A stretch of DNA of 15,265 nucleotides. Source: Collinsella aerofaciens. Lineage in GTDB: Bacteria; Actinomycetota; Coriobacteriia; Coriobacteriales; Coriobacteriaceae. The notes under the pieces were generated by a model. It made no database searches. It was not told the DNA's origin and saw nothing but the letters and a program-made list of their open reading frames with translations. The stretch's first letter is position 1. Every line of letters starts with the position of its first letter. A program made the position numbers and the translations under genes. Shown piece after piece: positions 1 to 7,299 of this stretch. Where the stretch lies: assembly GCA_021641225.1 (NCBI GenBank), contig JAJWXI010000032.1, positions 1 through 15,265 of the forward strand, given 5' to 3'.

Positions 1-131
1 TGGTGATCGCCGCGGTGGTCAAGGCGCTGTTCCACGGTAGCCTGCGCGTGGACGAGGCCGACGAGGCGCTGGGCCTGGATGCGAGTCAGCACGGCGAGAG
101 CGCGTATCCTTCGTTTAGTGGTCTGGACTAA
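1..131 (+). CDS. amt: Ammonium transporter Amt, C-terminal fragment
   Basis: This is the 3' end of a gene that begins before the window; the readable frame starts at base 3 and stops with TAA at 129-131, giving 43 residues. The tail has the pattern of the cytoplasmic C-terminal region of Amt/AmtB ammonium channels: a hydrophobic stretch, an acidic linker, then a DASQHGESAYPSF motif matching the conserved D-x-x-x-HGE-x-AY segment. In this family the C-terminal tail contacts neighbouring subunits of the trimer and takes part in gating and PII binding. A PII gene starts 48 bases downstream, the classic amt-glnB/glnK arrangement, which supports the call. The rest of the protein cannot be judged from here. 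Confidence 0.87.
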   Translation, partial: VIAAVVKALFHGSLRVDEADEALGLDASQHGESAYPSFSGLD

Positions 132-179
132 CAGTTTCAAACGTTCTGTCAGACCAACTCTTAAAGAGAGGAATTCACT

Positions 180-518
180 ATGAAGAAAATTACGGCTATC
201 GTGCGCCAGGAGAAGCTTGAGGTTCTCAAAGATGCGCTGTTTGCTGCCGATGTTCGCGGCATGACTATCAACCAGGTGCAGGGCTGCGGCGCACAGCATG
301 GCTGGAAGGAATACGTGCGCGGCAACGAACTGCTCGTCAATACCATCCCCAAGGTGCAGTTCACCCTCATCTGCGCTGATGAGCACGTTGACGGAATTGT
401 CGACATCATCTGCAATGCCGCCCGCACCGGTGCCGTTGGAGACGGCAAGATTTGGGTCGAGCCGGTCGAAGAAGTCATCCGCATTCGCACCGGCGAACAC
501 GGCCCCGCAGCGGTGTAG
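180..518 (+). CDS. glnB: PII nitrogen regulatory protein (GlnB/GlnK family), lacks Tyr51
   Basis: This 112-residue protein has exactly the usual PII length. PII trimers sense ATP/ADP and 2-oxoglutarate and plug the Amt channel through the T-loop. Family residues seen are the start MKKITAIV, T29, the G35-x-G37 turn, Q39, Arg47 (the T-loop arginine that inserts into the Amt pore), Lys58 (2-oxoglutarate salt bridge), TG-x-x-GDGKI at 83-91 and R101/R103. Tyr51, the residue uridylylated in proteobacteria and adenylylated in many actinobacteria, is Leu here, and position 46 is Val; the nearest T-loop tyrosine is Tyr45. Position 36, often Phe, is Cys. An AAAGAGAGGA ribosome site lies just upstream. 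The preceding amt fragment implies co-transcription and membrane sequestration as the main output. Whether to call it glnB or glnK cannot be settled from sequence alone. Confidence 0.96.
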   Translation: MKKITAIVRQEKLEVLKDALFAADVRGMTINQVQGCGAQHGWKEYVRGNELLVNTIPKVQFTLICADEHVDGIVDIICNAARTGAVGDGKIWVEPVEEVIRIRTGEHGPAAV

Positions 519-534
519 GACAATCTTTCGCCTG

Positions 535-564
535 ACGGGCGTGCCTCTCTTGGGGCGCGCCCGT
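535..564 (+). terminator. Hairpin after glnB, probable intrinsic terminator
   Basis: An 11-bp stem (535-545 with 554-564, one G-U pair) closes an 8-base loop 17 bases after the glnB stop. It is followed by the pyrimidine-rich TTCTCGTCT rather than a clean T tract, so termination may be partial. Confidence 0.55.
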
Positions 565-577
565 TCTCGTCTACAAT
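550..577 (+). promoter_or_regulatory. Candidate promoter for the HAD gene
   Basis: TACAAT at 572-577 is a good -10 hexamer. A weak -35 (TTGGGG, 550-555) sits 16 bases upstream, inside the preceding hairpin. Predicted transcription would start about 20-25 bases before the ATG at 606. The same TACAAT hexamer appears before the dCMP deaminase gene. Confidence 0.4.
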
Positions 578-605
578 ATCGTGCAGACGAAAGAGAGGCA
601 TGCCC

Positions 606-1463
606 ATGATCAAGATGTTCGCGAGTGACTTAGACGGTACGTTGCTTAACGCCCTGCACGAGGCGGATGGGACCATTCGCCGCGCCATTCGTGAGCTGAC
701 CGAGGCTGGTCTGCATGTGGTTCCCGCGACCGGGCGCTCGACGCTGCCGATCGGCGAGCATGGCTTTACGGGCCTGGCGCTTGACGCCTGCTGCTCTAAC
801 GGCTCCATTGTGCGCGACAGTCATGGCGAGGTGCTCAAGACCTGGACCATCGACCCGCAGGTTACCGAGGAGCTGCTCAAGGCGTTCCCGGACATTTGCT
901 TTGATTGCTCCACGCCCGATGGCATGTTTTCGAGCGGTTCGTTCGAGATGCACCAGGCGGGTTTTAAAAAAGACAGTCCTATCAAGCGTATTGTGATGCG
1001 CGGCATGCGTGCGCGTGGCGGCTATCACGAGGAACAGTATTTCGACCAGTCGATCGGCGATATCTTGCGTCATGACGTGTGCAAGATCAATTGTCGCGTG
1101 ACCTCGCCCGAGCTGGAGCGTGACCTTAAGGCGTATTTGGCCGAGCGCTCCGACCGCGTGGTCAACGCACCGTTCGATCCGGTGATGTTCGAGATCACGG
1201 ACGTGGCGTGCAACAAGGGCGAGAGTGTGGCCTGGCTGGCGGGCTACTACGGTATTGCCGAGGACGAGGTCGCGGTCTACGGCGACGGCGGCAACGACAT
1301 CGCCATGCTCAAGCGTTTCCGCCACAGCTATGCGACCAAGAATGGCAGTGACGCGGCCAAGGCCGCCGCGAGCGCGACCATCGGCAACTGCATGGTCCAC
1401 GCCGTCCCCAAACACATGCTCGCCACCATGCGCAAGCAAAACTCCCGCACCGTCATCGAATAA
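606..1463 (+). CDS. Cof-type HAD-IIB family phosphatase
   Basis: A cytoplasmic haloacid dehalogenase-superfamily hydrolase of 285 residues, a usual length for Cof/YidA-like sugar-phosphate phosphatases. Motif I is DLDGT (nucleophile Asp8, acid/base Asp10), motif II is the Thr42 in PATGRS, motif III is the Lys204 in CNKGESV, and motif IV is GDGGND with Asp227 and Asp231 binding Mg. The insertion between motifs II and III is the expected C2 (type IIB) cap. I chose the ATG at 606 because GAGAGG (593-598) is 7 bases away; the in-frame ATG at 600 would leave one base. Family members dephosphorylate hexose phosphates, flavin precursors or similar small molecules; the substrate cannot be read from the sequence. 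It appears monocistronic. Confidence 0.93.
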   Translation: MIKMFASDLDGTLLNALHEADGTIRRAIRELTEAGLHVVPATGRSTLPIGEHGFTGLALDACCSNGSIVRDSHGEVLKTWTIDPQVTEELLKAFPDICFDCSTPDGMFSSGSFEMHQAGFKKDSPIKRIVMRGMRARGGYHEEQYFDQSIGDILRHDVCKINCRVTSPELERDLKAYLAERSDRVVNAPFDPVMFEITDVACNKGESVAWLAGYYGIAEDEVAVYGDGGNDIAMLKRFRHSYATKNGSDAAKAAASATIGNCMVHAVPKHMLATMRKQNSRTVIE

Positions 1464-1492
1464 TGTGGCAAAGGGACAGTCCCTTTGCCACA
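1464..1492. repeat. REP-like perfect palindrome
   Basis: Two 13-base arms, TGTGGCAAAGGGA and TCCCTTTGCCACA, flank CAG, directly after the HAD stop codon. No T tract follows, so it is not a standard intrinsic terminator. The GGGACNGTCCC core resembles the dispersed palindromes associated with REP-associated Y1 transposases; that relation is from general knowledge. No second copy occurs in this window. Confidence 0.7.
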
Positions 1493-1520
1493 ATCTAAAT
1501 ATTGCCTTTACGTGTTGATA

Positions 1521-1563
1521 CACACGGTGTGCAATAATACTCGCACTGTGCAATAGCGCACAG
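1521..1563. promoter_or_regulatory. Candidate operator/promoter region of the TetR gene
   Basis: The region holds CACAC-G-GTGTG (1521-1531), CTGTGC/GCACAG (1546-1551 and 1558-1563), and a direct repeat TGTGCAATA at 1528-1536 and 1547-1555 (19-base period, about two helical turns). TTGATA at 1515-1520 could be a -35, with TAATAC at 1535-1540 as a poorly spaced -10. Autoregulation by the TetR protein encoded 22 bases downstream is the natural reading; it is inference. Confidence 0.45.
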
Positions 1564-1584
1564 GCTGAGTAACAAGGAGGACGC

Positions 1585-2295
1585 TTGTCCCAGCTCGAGA
1601 AATGCGATCGCCGGTCCCTTCGCTCGCAGCGCGCCCTTCGCCAGGCGCTTGCCAGCGAACTTGCCGAAAGCGGCGACCTTTCGCGCATTAACGTCGCGTC
1701 GCTCACCGAGCGCGCCGGTCTTACACGCCGCACGTTCTATTCGCACTACCGCGATATCCCCGACTTTATCAGCCAGATCGAGGACGGCTTGCTTGCTGAG
1801 ATTCGCGAGCGGGTGGAGCTTATCACCGCAGCTCAATTACCCGATCTTTACCGCAATATCGACGAGCTCGAGCCGGCACCCGGTTCGGTTGAGCTGCTTC
1901 GCTATCTTGCGGCTAATCGCGACCTTATCGGGGCCCTGCTGGGCCCGGGCGGCGACCCCGCCTTTATTAAAAAGATCATCGATACCGCACGCGAGGCCGT
2001 GGTGCCGCGTGCACAGACGGGCATTTTGGGCTTGGCGCTGGGCACCTTCTTTGACTACTACGTCACCTATGTCGTGAGTGCCGAGGTCGGCATGATCCAA
2101 CGTTGGTTTGAGCGTGACCTTTCCGAATCGCCCGAGACCATGGCGCGCATTATGACGGTCATCGCCTTTGTGCGCCCTGGTGACCTGTATGGCCAACCCA
2201 TCGATATCAACGTGCCGGAATACGGCATGAAGTTATTGAACTTGCAGCTCGAGGACGCGGTCGACACCGCCGCAACCGTCGAGTCCAACAACTAA
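1585..2295 (+). CDS. TetR/AcrR-family transcriptional regulator
   Basis: A 236-residue protein with a TetR N-terminal DNA-binding domain at about 13-60. The helix-turn-helix core, SLTERAGLTRRTFYSHYRD (39-57), has the family's A-G-x-x-x-x-TFY-x-H signature. The rest is helical and poorly conserved, as usual for ligand or dimer domains; it resembles DhaS-like C-terminal regions but I would not assign a ligand. Translation starts at TTG 1585 behind AAGGAGG (1574-1580), the only well-placed signal. The stop is 11 bases before the large fusion gene, so the two are almost certainly one operon and the regulator likely controls it. Paired repeats upstream are candidate binding sites. Confidence 0.92.
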   Translation: MSQLEKCDRRSLRSQRALRQALASELAESGDLSRINVASLTERAGLTRRTFYSHYRDIPDFISQIEDGLLAEIRERVELITAAQLPDLYRNIDELEPAPGSVELLRYLAANRDLIGALLGPGGDPAFIKKIIDTAREAVVPRAQTGILGLALGTFFDYYVTYVVSAEVGMIQRWFERDLSESPETMARIMTVIAFVRPGDLYGQPIDINVPEYGMKLLNLQLEDAVDTAATVESNN

Positions 2296-2306
2296 GAGGA
2301 GAGACA

Positions 2307-5300
2307 ATGAGCAAACTCGTCGAGGGCATTAAAGACCGTGTGGTCGCTGCCGCACGCGAGGCCGCGCCCACCGTGATGGACGCGGCGCAGAAGGCCGCGG
2401 CCGCTGCTGTCGAGAAAGTTGCTGAGGCAGTTGCCGATGCCAAGAACGCGGCAGGGGAGACGTCCGTCGCTGGCGATCCCGCTACCGCCACTGAGCCCGT
2501 AGCCGCCGCCCACGCCCCCGAAGGCGCGATCTTCAACCCCGAGAACGCCCGTGGCAACCTGCACCTGGGCATCGACGTGGGCTCCACCACCGTCAAGCTC
2601 GCCGTGCTCAACGACGATAACCAGATCGTCTACGCCAAGTACCAGCGCCACCACACCGACGTCCGTGCCTGCGCTCGCGATCTGTTCGAGGGCGCCGCGA
2701 CTGTGCTGCCGACGGCCCAGATGACCTGCGCCATCACCGGTTCGGGCGGTCTGCTGCTGTCCCAGTGGCTCGACCTGGAGTTTGTCCAGGAGGTCATCGC
2801 CAGCAAGCGCGCCGTCGAGACCCTTATCCCGGCCACCGATGTCGCCATCGAGCTGGGCGGTGAGGATGCCAAGATCATCTACTTTGACAACGGCATCGAG
2901 CAGCGCATGAACGGCACCTGCGCCGGCGGTACGGGCGCGTTCATCGACCAGATGGCTACTCTGCTGCACACCGACGCGAGCGGCCTCAACGAGCTCGCGG
3001 CCAACGCCACCACCATTTATCCCATCGCCAGCCGCTGCGGCGTCTTTGCCAAGACCGACGTGCAGCCGCTGCTCAACGAGGGTGCCCGCCCCGAGGACGT
3101 CGCCGCTTCCATCTTCCAGGCCGTCGTGACCCAGACCATCTCGGGCCTGGCGTGCGGCCGTCCCATCCGCGGCAACGTCGCCTTCCTGGGCGGCCCGTTG
3201 CAGTATCTCTCCGAGCTGCGCCACCGCTTCTACCTCACGCTCAACCTGGACGAGGAGCACCGCATTGTGCCCCAAAACGCTCACCTGTTTGTGGCGAGCG
3301 GCGCCGCCATGGCGCATGAGTCCAACAAGCTCAGCACGTTCCTGCAGCTCATCGAGGCCATCGACAGCCTGGGCGACACGCAGGGTGCCGAGGTCGAGCG
3401 CCTGGATCCGCTCTTTGCCACCGACGAGGATTTTGCCGAGTTCAAAACTCGCCACGACAAGGAAGTCGTCCCCAAGGGCAAGCTCGACGGCTACACCGGC
3501 CGCGTGTTCATCGGCATCGACGCCGGCTCCACCACCATGAAGGCCGCACTTGTGGGCGAGGACGGTCAGCTGCTGCACACCTGGTACGGCAACAACAACG
3601 GCGACATCCTGGGCACGGCCAAGGTCATCATGGCCGATTTCTACAACCACATCCCCGCCGGCTGCACCATCGGCCACGTGACCACCACGGGCTACGGCGA
3701 GGCGCTGCTCATCGAGGCCCTCAAGGCCGACTCCGGCGAGATCGAAACCGTCGCGCACCTGCGCGGCGCCAAGGCATTCCTGCCCGGTGTCGAGTTTATC
3801 CTGGACATCGGCGGCCAGGACATGAAGTGCCTGCGCGTCAAGGACGGCGTGATCGAGCACATCATGCTCAACGAGGCCTGCTCGTCGGGTTGCGGCAGCT
3901 TTATCGAGAGCTTCGCCGTGTCCATGAACATGGACGTGCGCGCGTTTGCCGACGCCGCCATCCATGCCAAGGCCCCCGTCGACCTGGGCAGCCGCTGCAC
4001 GGTCTTTATGAACTCGCGCGTCAAGCAGGCGCAAAAGGAAGGCGCCACGGTGGGCGACATTGCGGCCGGCCTGTCCTATTCCGTCATCAAGAACGCCCTG
4101 TTCAAGGTCATTAAGCTGCGCGACCCCAAGGAGATTGGCAGCCAAGTGATCGTCCAGGGCGGCACCTTTATGTCCGACGCTACGCTGCGTGCGTTTGAGC
4201 AGCTCACTGGCGTTCACGCCGTGCGTCCCGACATCGCCGGCTGCATGGGCGCCTATGGTGCGGCCCTGCTCGCCCGCGATCGCGCCGGTGCCGATGGCAC
4301 CTCGACCATCCTTTCGGCTGAGGACATCGCGCACCTTACCGTGACGCAAAAGCATGTCCGCTGCGGTCGCTGCTCCAACAACTGCCAGCTCACCGTCAAC
4401 GACTTTGGCGGCGGCAGGCGCTTCATTACCGGCAACCGCTGCGAGAAGGGCGCCGGCCACAAAAAGCAGAAGACCGAGGCCCCCAACCTCTTCAAAAAGA
4501 AAAACGAGCTGCTCTTTAACCGCGAGGTTCTGAGCCCCGACGAGGCCCCGCGCGGCACCGTCGGCATCCCCCGTGCGCTCAACATGTACGAGAACTACCC
4601 CTTCTGGCATGCGTTCTTTACGCGCCTGGGCTTTAGCGTGCAGCTGTCCGACCAGTCGAGCAAGAAGACCTACCAGGCGGGCATCGAGTCCATGCCGTCC
4701 GAGAGCGTGTGCTATCCGGCCAAGATGAGCCACGGCCACGTGATGAACCTTATCGACCGCGACGTCGACTTCATTTGGATGCCGTGCGTGCGCTGGGAGC
4801 GCAAGGAGGACCCGACTGCCGGTAACTGCTATAACTGCCCCATCGTCATGAGCTACCCCACGGCGTTGGCACTCAACATCGACGAGATCCGCGAGCAGAA
4901 CATCGAGTTCCTGTACCCGTTTGTGCCCTATCACGATAAGACCGAGCTCAAGCGCCGTCTGTATCAGGTGCTCGCCGTCGACCGTGTGGCCGATGCGCAA
5001 GCCGGTCGCGGTCGCGTGCGTGGACCCAAGATCACGCGCTCCGAGGTCGATGCCGCCGTCAACGCCGCCTTTGAGGCCGATGCGCGTTTCCACGAGGACA
5101 TCCAGACCATGGGCGAGGAGGCCCTTAAGTGGGTCGAGGACCACGGTGGCCATGGCATTGTGCTCGCCGGCCGTCCCTACCACAACGACCCCGAGATCAA
5201 CCACGCCCTGCCCGAGCTTATCTCGAGCTTTGGCTTTGCGGTCTTTACCGAGGATTCGCTCGCGCATCTGGTAAAGCCCGAGCGCCCCATCCGCGTCGTC

Positions 5301-7088
5301 GACCAGTGGATGTACCACAGTCGCCTGTACGCCGTCGCCCGTTTTGTGACGATGCGCAACGATCTGGACCTGATTCAGCTCAACTCCTTCGGCTGCGGCT
5401 TGGACGCCCTGACCACCGACCAGGTGCAGGAGATCCTGGAGGCCAGTGGCAAGATCTACACCGTGCTCAAGATCGACGAGGTGTCCAACCTGGGCGCCGC
5501 GCGCATCCGCATCCGCTCGCTCATGGCGGCGCTCAAGGACCAGGAGGCCGAGCGCTTGGCCGAGGCCACGGCCGCGGGCGAGGCCTACGAGCAGGGCGAT
5601 GCCGCGCCGGTGACGCCCTCCAAGGATGCCCCCGCGTTCGCGAGCCGCAAGTACACGTTTGAGGCGCAGCGCGAGAGCGCCTCGACCGCATGGCCCAAGG
5701 TGCCCTTTACCGAGCAGATGCGCGACGAGGGTTACACCATCCTGTGCCCGCAGATGGCGCCGATCCACTTCGACCTGGTCAAAGAGGTGTTCCGCGGTGC
5801 CGGCTACAACTTGGAGCTGCTGCCCTCGACCGATCACGACGCCGTCGAGGCCGGCCTGCGCTACGTGAACAATGACATTTGTTACCCGTCGATTCTGGTG
5901 ACGGGCCAGATTATGGAGGCCATCGAGAGTGGTCGGTACGACCTGTCCAAGACGGCCGTGGTCATCAGTCAGACCGGCGGCGGCTGCCGTGCCACCAACT
6001 ACATCGCGCTCATTCGCAAGGCACTGCGCGAGAGCGGCCACCCCGAGATTCCGGTGATCTCGCTTTCGGCAGTGGCGCTCGGCGAGGATAACCCCGGCTT
6101 TAAGATTACGCCGGCGCTGCTTAAGCAGGCAGTCTACGCGGTGCTCTTTGGCGACGTGATGATGCAGTTGCTCTACCGCTGCCGCCCGTACGAGGCCACG
6201 CCCGGCGCTGCCAACGCACTCTACGAGGAGTACATGGCGCGCGCCCGCAAGCTGGCGCCCAAGTTCAACCGCCACAACTACACCAAGCTGTGCCGCGAGG
6301 CCATCTGCGCGTTCGACACCATGCCGCTTGTGGGCGAGGGCACCAAGCCTCGCGTGGGCGTGGTCGGCGAGATCTTGGTCAAGTTCCACCCCACGGCCAA
6401 CAACCACGTGGTCGACGTTATCGAGCGCGAGGGCTGCGAGGCCGTGGTACCGGGCCTGCTCGACTTCTTCCTGTACTCCATGAGCAACGCCGAGCTACAG
6501 AAGGACGAGCTGGGAAGCTCTGCCACGGTGCGCGCTAGTATGCAGGCGCTCATTAAGCTGGTGGACTGGATGCGTACGCCGGTGGAGGAGCTGCTCGAGA
6601 AGTCCGAGCGCTTTGAGGCGCCCGAGCGCATCGGCACCATGGCCGACAAGGCTCGTACGGTGCTTTCGGTGTGCAACAACATGGGCGAGGGCTGGCTGCT
6701 CACGGCCGAGATGCTCGACCTGATCGACCATGGCGCGCCCAATATCATCTGCACGCAGCCTTTTGCGTGTCTGCCCAACCACGTGGTAGGCAAGGCCGTC
6801 ATCAAGGAGCTGCGACGTCAGCACCCCGAGAGCAACATCGTCGCGGTGGACTACGATCCCGGTGCGTCCGAGGTCAACCAGCTCAACCGCATTAAGCTCA
6901 TGATCAGCGTGGCCAAGGAGAACATGCGCGCCGGCAAGGGCTTTAAGCTCGAGAAGGTGGCGCCGCTCGCGATGGACGAGGTCACCGGCCAGATGCGTGC
7001 CCACGATGGCTGTGCGAGCTGCGGTTCGGTCGATGAGAGTGCCGTGGCGTCGGTCGCTGAGCGCCTGGGACGCGGCGTTAAGAAATAA
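2307..7088 (+). CDS. Giant acyl-CoA dehydratase activase-like fusion (two BcrA/BadF ATPase modules, DUF2229, HgdB-like)
   Basis: A 1593-residue cytoplasmic protein. Residues 1-75 are an Ala/Glu/Lys-rich, probably helical extension. Module 1 (about 85-345) is an ASKHA ATPase with GIDVGSTTVK (88-97) and the two HgdC-type [4Fe-4S] cysteines, C205 in NGTCAGGTG and C244 in SRCGVFA. Module 2 (about 400-660) repeats this with GIDAGSTTMK (403-412), C525 and C564. A cysteine set C686, C689, C693, C712 follows, then a DUF2229-type region from about 750 with C802, C827 and C841/C844. The C-terminal part contains C1030 (NSFGCGLD), an HgdB-like stretch from about 1144 with C1192 and C1227, and C1482/C1488; it ends with a CASC motif. 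HgdC-type proteins use ATP to push electrons into 2-hydroxyacyl-CoA dehydratases or benzoyl-CoA reductases. Here activator and possible acceptor share one chain. The true substrate is unknown. GAGGAG lies 7 bases before the ATG. Confidence 0.93.
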   Translation: MSKLVEGIKDRVVAAAREAAPTVMDAAQKAAAAAVEKVAEAVADAKNAAGETSVAGDPATATEPVAAAHAPEGAIFNPENARGNLHLGIDVGSTTVKLAVLNDDNQIVYAKYQRHHTDVRACARDLFEGAATVLPTAQMTCAITGSGGLLLSQWLDLEFVQEVIASKRAVETLIPATDVAIELGGEDAKIIYFDNGIEQRMNGTCAGGTGAFIDQMATLLHTDASGLNELAANATTIYPIASRCGVFAKTDVQPLLNEGARPEDVAASIFQAVVTQTISGLACGRPIRGNVAFLGGPLQYLSELRHRFYLTLNLDEEHRIVPQNAHLFVASGAAMAHESNKLSTFLQLIEAIDSLGDTQGAEVERLDPLFATDEDFAEFKTRHDKEVVPKGKLDGYTGRVFIGIDAGSTTMKAALVGEDGQLLHTWYGNNNGDILGTAKVIMADFYNHIPAGCTIGHVTTTGYGEALLIEALKADSGEIETVAHLRGAKAFLPGVEFILDIGGQDMKCLRVKDGVIEHIMLNEACSSGCGSFIESFAVSMNMDVRAFADAAIHAKAPVDLGSRCTVFMNSRVKQAQKEGATVGDIAAGLSYSVIKNALFKVIKLRDPKEIGSQVIVQGGTFMSDATLRAFEQLTGVHAVRPDIAGCMGAYGAALLARDRAGADGTSTILSAEDIAHLTVTQKHVRCGRCSNNCQLTVNDFGGGRRFITGNRCEKGAGHKKQKTEAPNLFKKKNELLFNREVLSPDEAPRGTVGIPRALNMYENYPFWHAFFTRLGFSVQLSDQSSKKTYQAGIESMPSESVCYPAKMSHGHVMNLIDRDVDFIWMPCVRWERKEDPTAGNCYNCPIVMSYPTALALNIDEIREQNIEFLYPFVPYHDKTELKRRLYQVLAVDRVADAQAGRGRVRGPKITRSEVDAAVNAAFEADARFHEDIQTMGEEALKWVEDHGGHGIVLAGRPYHNDPEINHALPELISSFGFAVFTEDSLAHLVKPERPIRVVDQWMYHSRLYAVARFVTMRNDLDLIQLNSFGCGLDALTTDQVQEILEASGKIYTVLKIDEVSNLGAARIRIRSLMAALKDQEAERLAEATAAGEAYEQGDAAPVTPSKDAPAFASRKYTFEAQRESASTAWPKVPFTEQMRDEGYTILCPQMAPIHFDLVKEVFRGAGYNLELLPSTDHDAVEAGLRYVNNDICYPSILVTGQIMEAIESGRYDLSKTAVVISQTGGGCRATNYIALIRKALRESGHPEIPVISLSAVALGEDNPGFKITPALLKQAVYAVLFGDVMMQLLYRCRPYEATPGAANALYEEYMARARKLAPKFNRHNYTKLCREAICAFDTMPLVGEGTKPRVGVVGEILVKFHPTANNHVVDVIEREGCEAVVPGLLDFFLYSMSNAELQKDELGSSATVRASMQALIKLVDWMRTPVEELLEKSERFEAPERIGTMADKARTVLSVCNNMGEGWLLTAEMLDLIDHGAPNIICTQPFACLPNHVVGKAVIKELRRQHPESNIVAVDYDPGASEVNQLNRIKLMISVAKENMRAGKGFKLEKVAPLAMDEVTGQMRAHDGCASCGSVDESAVASVAERLGRGVKK

Positions 7089-7116
7089 CTGGCCTGCTTA
7101 GGGCTAGATATGAGGC

Positions 7117-7153
7117 AAGCGGGTGGTAGCCGTATCGGCTACCACCCGTTTTT
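7117..7153 (+). terminator. Strong Rho-independent terminator
   Basis: A perfect 12-bp stem (7120-7131 with 7137-7148), loop GTATC, followed by TTTTT. It lies 28 bases after the stop of the fusion gene and separates it from the dehydrogenase gene. Confidence 0.95.
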
Positions 7154-7299
7154 GCTGGACATGGAACCCTGAGATAATGAACACATGTAACCGTTCGCCG
7201 CAAATTACCGTCCGTTTATGGAACCCACCCCCAACGTGCGTCCTCCTTACGGTTGAATAAATACACATCTATGGAATTACGCAAGAGAGGACTGTTCCT

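Noticed and set aside
600..605. Earlier ATG for the HAD gene
   Set aside because: The Shine-Dalgarno sequence would be one base away; the ATG at 606 has normal spacing.
630..1733. A 367-codon minus-strand frame across the HAD and TetR genes
   Set aside because: It covers two recognised plus-strand genes and the intergenic palindrome and has Arg/Ala/His-rich sequence typical of a shadow frame.
2292..6407. A 1371-codon open frame on the minus strand opposite the activase fusion gene
   Set aside because: It mirrors the codon positions of a GC-rich plus-strand gene, its translation is low-complexity without family motifs, and the plus-strand protein has clear domains.
7161..7226. Direct repeat ATGGAACCC (7161-7169 and 7218-7226) upstream of the dehydrogenase gene
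   Set aside because: Only nine bases, no palindromic structure and no clear promoter alignment; it may be chance.
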